Below, piece after piece: positions 5,786 to 8,043 of a stretch of 8,043 nucleotides of DNA (positions are counted from its first letter, which is position 1; each line of letters begins with the position of its first letter). The notes beneath the pieces are model-generated. The model did not search any database and was not told where the DNA came from. It saw only the letters and a list, made by a program, of their open reading frames with translations. A program made the translations under genes and the position numbers. The stretch comes from Acidimicrobiales bacterium (GTDB taxonomy: Bacteria; Actinomycetota; Acidimicrobiia; Acidimicrobiales; Ilumatobacteraceae): the NCBI GenBank assembly GCA_030830415.1, contig JAURNB010000218.1, positions 1 to 8,043 of the forward strand, read 5' to 3'.

Positions 5786-7790
5786 ATGCAATGGTGTGTG
5801 CTTCGTCGCGCCAATGTTCGTAACGCCCTGACGGCCCACCATGGCCAGCACCCATCTCACAACGAAAAAAGATATCGCTCGTGTTGTTTTGCATCGACCG
5901 TAATTTGGCAACCCACTTGGCGGGTTCGTGGTAACTGACGCGAGGGTCATTCAACCCCGCTGTTACGTATAGCGGTGGGTACATTTTGTCTTCAACATTG
6001 TCGTATGGCGAATACGACAACATGTAAGAAGCCCAGGGCTCACTGCGCGGGTCACCCCATTCTTCCCATTCGGTCACAGTGAGTGGAAGTGTGGGGTCAC
6101 TCATGGTGCTCACGACATCGACAAATGGAACAGCAGCAACCGCCGCCCCAAACACTTGAGGTGCCATGTTGATGCATGCACCAACAAGTAGGCCGCCTGC
6201 ACTGCCTCCGTACAGGGCAATACCGCCTGTACGTGCCCACTTATTTGCAACTAAATGCTCGGCACTTGCAATGGTGTCAAGAAAGGTGTTGCGCTTCGTA
6301 AGCAATTGTCCACCGAGGTACCAGCGTCGGCCCATTTCGCCGCCTCCGCGTGGGTGAGCAATGGCCCATACCCAACCTCTATCGAGAAGCGAAAAGCGTG
6401 TGACAGAGAAACGTGGGGCAATGGAGATTTCGTAGCTTCCATAACCATAGAGAACTGCCGGTGCGGAACCATCTTGAAGTGTGTTGCGATGGCGAACGAT
6501 GTCGACGGGAACGCGCATTCCGTCGTGTGAGGTTGCCCACTCACGTGTAGCCACGTACTGCGACAAATCGACATTCGGAACAACGGTTTGTTTCAGAGTG
6601 AGTAATGACTGTTTCACAACGTCGTACTCAGCAACTGTATTTGGCGCAATGAGCGACTGATATTGAATGCGCAGAGTCTGTGTGGTCCATTCCGGATTGC
6701 TATCGAGTTCAACATCGTGTGGCTCGGTGAGCACAGAAATGACATGTTGTGAAGAGTCGGGAAAAACGAGGCGAATATGAGGTTGCGCATCTTGCCATTC
6801 GTACACAACGAGGAACTTTTGAAACGTGTCGATGTCGGCAATGCGCCGCCCAGAAATGTGTTCAATGAGTATTGACCAGTTGCTGGGGTTGTTGTGCGGT
6901 GCGGTATGCACACAGAAATCTTCGGCGTCGAGGTTGGTGAGTACAACAAACGAACTTCCCCAATCGTCAATGCTGTATTCAAGGCCTTCTTCGCGAGGGC
7001 GCGCACACATTGGCGAGGTCAGCGGGTTGTGCGCGTCGATGACATGGGCCTCACTCGTGGTGCGGCACGATGATTCAATGATGATGTAGTTGCCGGAACG
7101 GGTGAGCCCAAGACCCACAAAAAAGCGTTCATCGAGGTCTTCGTACACCAGTTCATCGGAGCTTTGAGGTTTGCCCATCTGGTGGCGCATGACGCGAAAG
7201 GGTCGCAAGGCCTCATCGTTCACTACATAAAACAGATATTCGTTATTGGCGCTAAAGGCGGTGCCACCATACGACGTGTAGTGCAAGATGTCGGGAAGAT
7301 CTGTGCCGTCAGCAAGGTTGCGGATGCGCATGGTGTATTGCTCGCTGCCATCGGTGTCGTACGACCACGCCAAGAGCGCATGGTCGGAACTCATTTCCGC
7401 TACACCGAGCGAAAAGTATTCTTCGTCTCCTGCTTCTATGTTTTCATCGAGAATGATGTGCTCTCCGGCGGTCTCTTTGGAGAGCCCACGGCAGTGCACG
7501 CCATATGCAAGTCCTTCAATTGTTTTGGAGACATACCACCACGGGCCATGCTGGGTAGGTACCGACATATCGGTTTCTTGAACACGACTTTTGATTTCCT
7601 CAAAGAGAGTGTTAATGCTGGGCTCGCACTGTGTAAACCAGTGGTTTGCATATGCATTTTCTTCGTTGAGATAGGCAATGGTGTTGGGGTCATTTTTGTT
7701 GCGCAACCAAGCCCAAGGGTCGTGAATATTGCCAGTGGGGCGTTCCCAAATGTGTTCCTGGCGCGGGGCAATGGGTGCGTTGAGTTTCAC
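5751..7790 (-). CDS. ptrB: Oligopeptidase B (S9A serine peptidase)
   Basis: The 679-residue protein matches the S9A prolyl oligopeptidase family and most closely oligopeptidase B, which cleaves short peptides after Arg or Lys in the cytosol. The N-terminus has the family motif HDPWAWLRNKNDPNTIAYLNEENAY (23-47) and FEEIKSRVQETDMSVP (63-78). A seven-bladed beta-propeller fills the middle, about residues 75-405. In the C-terminal alpha/beta hydrolase domain the triad is Ser530 (GGSAGG), Asp615 (AGLNDPRVSY) and His650 (GAGHGGPSGR). EWEEWGDP (574-581) is where oligopeptidase B carries the acidic residues that bind the basic P1 side chain. There is no signal peptide. The GTG start at 7790 fits the family N-terminus; a TACCCT box six bases upstream suggests a leaderless mRNA. 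The 3' end overlaps the convergent membrane-protein gene by 35 bases. Confidence 0.95.
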   Translation of the reverse strand: MKLNAPIAPRQEHIWERPTGNIHDPWAWLRNKNDPNTIAYLNEENAYANHWFTQCEPSINTLFEEIKSRVQETDMSVPTQHGPWWYVSKTIEGLAYGVHCRGLSKETAGEHIILDENIEAGDEEYFSLGVAEMSSDHALLAWSYDTDGSEQYTMRIRNLADGTDLPDILHYTSYGGTAFSANNEYLFYVVNDEALRPFRVMRHQMGKPQSSDELVYEDLDERFFVGLGLTRSGNYIIIESSCRTTSEAHVIDAHNPLTSPMCARPREEGLEYSIDDWGSSFVVLTNLDAEDFCVHTAPHNNPSNWSILIEHISGRRIADIDTFQKFLVVYEWQDAQPHIRLVFPDSSQHVISVLTEPHDVELDSNPEWTTQTLRIQYQSLIAPNTVAEYDVVKQSLLTLKQTVVPNVDLSQYVATREWATSHDGMRVPVDIVRHRNTLQDGSAPAVLYGYGSYEISIAPRFSVTRFSLLDRGWVWAIAHPRGGGEMGRRWYLGGQLLTKRNTFLDTIASAEHLVANKWARTGGIALYGGSAGGLLVGACINMAPQVFGAAVAAVPFVDVVSTMSDPTLPLTVTEWEEWGDPRSEPWASYMLSYSPYDNVEDKMYPPLYVTAGLNDPRVSYHEPAKWVAKLRSMQNNTSDIFFRCEMGAGHGGPSGRYEHWRDEAHTIAFMLQQLPTHLK

Positions 7791-7796
7791 ATCATC

Positions 7797-7802
7797 AGGG
7801 TA
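7797..7802 (-). promoter_or_regulatory. -10 box of the oligopeptidase B gene
   Basis: On the minus strand TACCCT (TAnnnT) is followed by six bases and then the GTG at 7790, as for a leaderless transcript. No Shine-Dalgarno site precedes the GTG and no clear -35 is seen. Confidence 0.4.
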
Positions 7803-7808
7803 GAGCGT

Positions 7809-7827
7809 TACATGTGTATTACGTGTA
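7809..7827. repeat. Imperfect inverted repeat between divergent promoters
   Basis: TACATGT (7809-7815) and ACGTGTA (7821-7827) form an inverted repeat with six of seven pairs matching and a five-base spacer. It lies in the 49-base gap between the oligopeptidase B and ferredoxin genes, between their two -10 boxes, and touches the ferredoxin box. The position would suit an operator for a dimeric regulator, but repeats of this quality also arise by chance. Confidence 0.25.
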
Positions 7828-7831
7828 GTTT
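7826..7831 (+). promoter_or_regulatory. -10 box of the ferredoxin gene
   Basis: TAGTTT (TAnnnT) lies eight bases before the GTG at 7840, consistent with a leaderless transcript. No Shine-Dalgarno site and no clear -35 are visible. Confidence 0.35.
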
Positions 7832-7839
7832 CTCTCCTC

Positions 7840-8043
7840 GTGCACGTGTGGATCGACCAAGACCTTTGTACTGGTGATGGGCTGTGCGTCGACCACTGTC
7901 CAGATGTCTTCGTGCAACTAGAAGATGGTATTGCTTATGTTGCCGAAGAGTCGCGTCCACTCAATGACCCTGGTAGTGGTGGAAGCTTGGCGTGGGTGCC
8001 ACTGAAACATCACCAACTTGTCGTGGAGTCGGCCGAGATGTGC
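7840..8043 (+). CDS. Ferredoxin, N-terminal 68 residues (cut by the window end)
   Basis: The frame opens at GTG 7840 with MHVWIDQDLCTGDGLCVDHCPDVF and runs off the window at Cys68. The pattern Cys10-x2-Asp13-x2-Cys16-x3-Cys20-Pro, with a later Cys, is that of small single-cluster ferredoxins. These carry electrons for cytochromes P450 and other oxygenases or reductases in the cytosol. Aspartate in the second ligand place is found in [3Fe-4S] ferredoxins and in the Asp-ligated [4Fe-4S] ferredoxin of Pyrococcus. Cys20 would be the non-ligand cysteine that forms a disulfide there. DDPGSGGSLAWVPL-type sequence follows (LNDPGSGGSLAWVPL), as in actinobacterial ferredoxins I recall. GTG 7846, two codons on, is an alternative start. 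The gene is divergent from oligopeptidase B. Confidence 0.85.
   Translation, partial: MHVWIDQDLCTGDGLCVDHCPDVFVQLEDGIAYVAEESRPLNDPGSGGSLAWVPLKHHQLVVESAEMC

Noticed and set aside
7164..7877. A 237-codon open frame on the plus strand opposite oligopeptidase B
   Set aside because: It is antisense to a full-length, clearly recognised enzyme with all catalytic motifs, and its translation resembles no family.
1..8043. tRNA, rRNA, CRISPR, insertion sequence or riboswitch
   Set aside because: No cloverleaf, repeat-spacer array, transposase, terminal inverted repeats or leader long enough for a riboswitch was seen; the intergenic gaps are all under 100 bases.

Overview
The window looks like a compact bacterial chromosome segment, about half G+C. 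The best guess is an actinobacterium, perhaps of the Acidimicrobiia type. This rests on recall of families: a short MutY of the actinobacterial kind (GYPRR variant, FAGSDRQARGKL tail), an oligopeptidase B, a single-cluster ferredoxin, and start codons with TAnnnT boxes 6-8 bases upstream, as expected for leaderless mRNAs. Nine genes are packed with short overlaps. No tRNA, rRNA, CRISPR array or mobile element was seen, and no stretch over 300 bases lacks a gene.

Layout. Bases 2-175 (+) are the C-terminus of a MaoC-type hydratase, running into mutY (163-1056, +). Convergent to mutY is a three-gene minus-strand operon. In transcription order it holds an epoxide-hydrolase-like alpha/beta hydrolase (3898-3014), a 478-residue protein with an N-terminal thioredoxin-like domain and a large domain carrying the motif GWTDGLPVIPP (3017-1581), and a 174-residue protein (1567-1043) interrupted by one in-frame TGA. 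That TGA falls in the redox motif (TGA)-G-S-C, and a 7-bp hairpin follows it at the spacing expected of a bacterial SECIS. I read this gene as a UGSC-family selenoprotein. A conventional gene caller would split it in two or truncate it.

Divergent from this operon, on the plus strand, are a metallo-beta-lactamase-fold hydrolase (3992-4861), a flavin reductase-like FMN protein (4896-5390) and a MauE/DoxX-like membrane protein with a CxCFG motif (5387-5785). Convergent to these is oligopeptidase B (7790-5751, -). Divergent from that is the start of a ferredoxin with a Cys-x2-Asp-x2-Cys cluster motif (7840 to the end).

How it fits together. The most interesting unit is the hydrolase / thioredoxin-GWTDGLPV protein / UGSC selenoprotein operon. 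It has the parts of a thiol-selenol redox system: a Cys-x2-Cys thioredoxin fold as possible electron donor, a selenocysteine enzyme as possible acceptor, and an Asp-nucleophile hydrolase that may handle an epoxide or halogenated substrate. The substrate and reaction are unknown to me; the functional link is inferred from operon structure. The other genes are ordinary housekeeping or redox genes.
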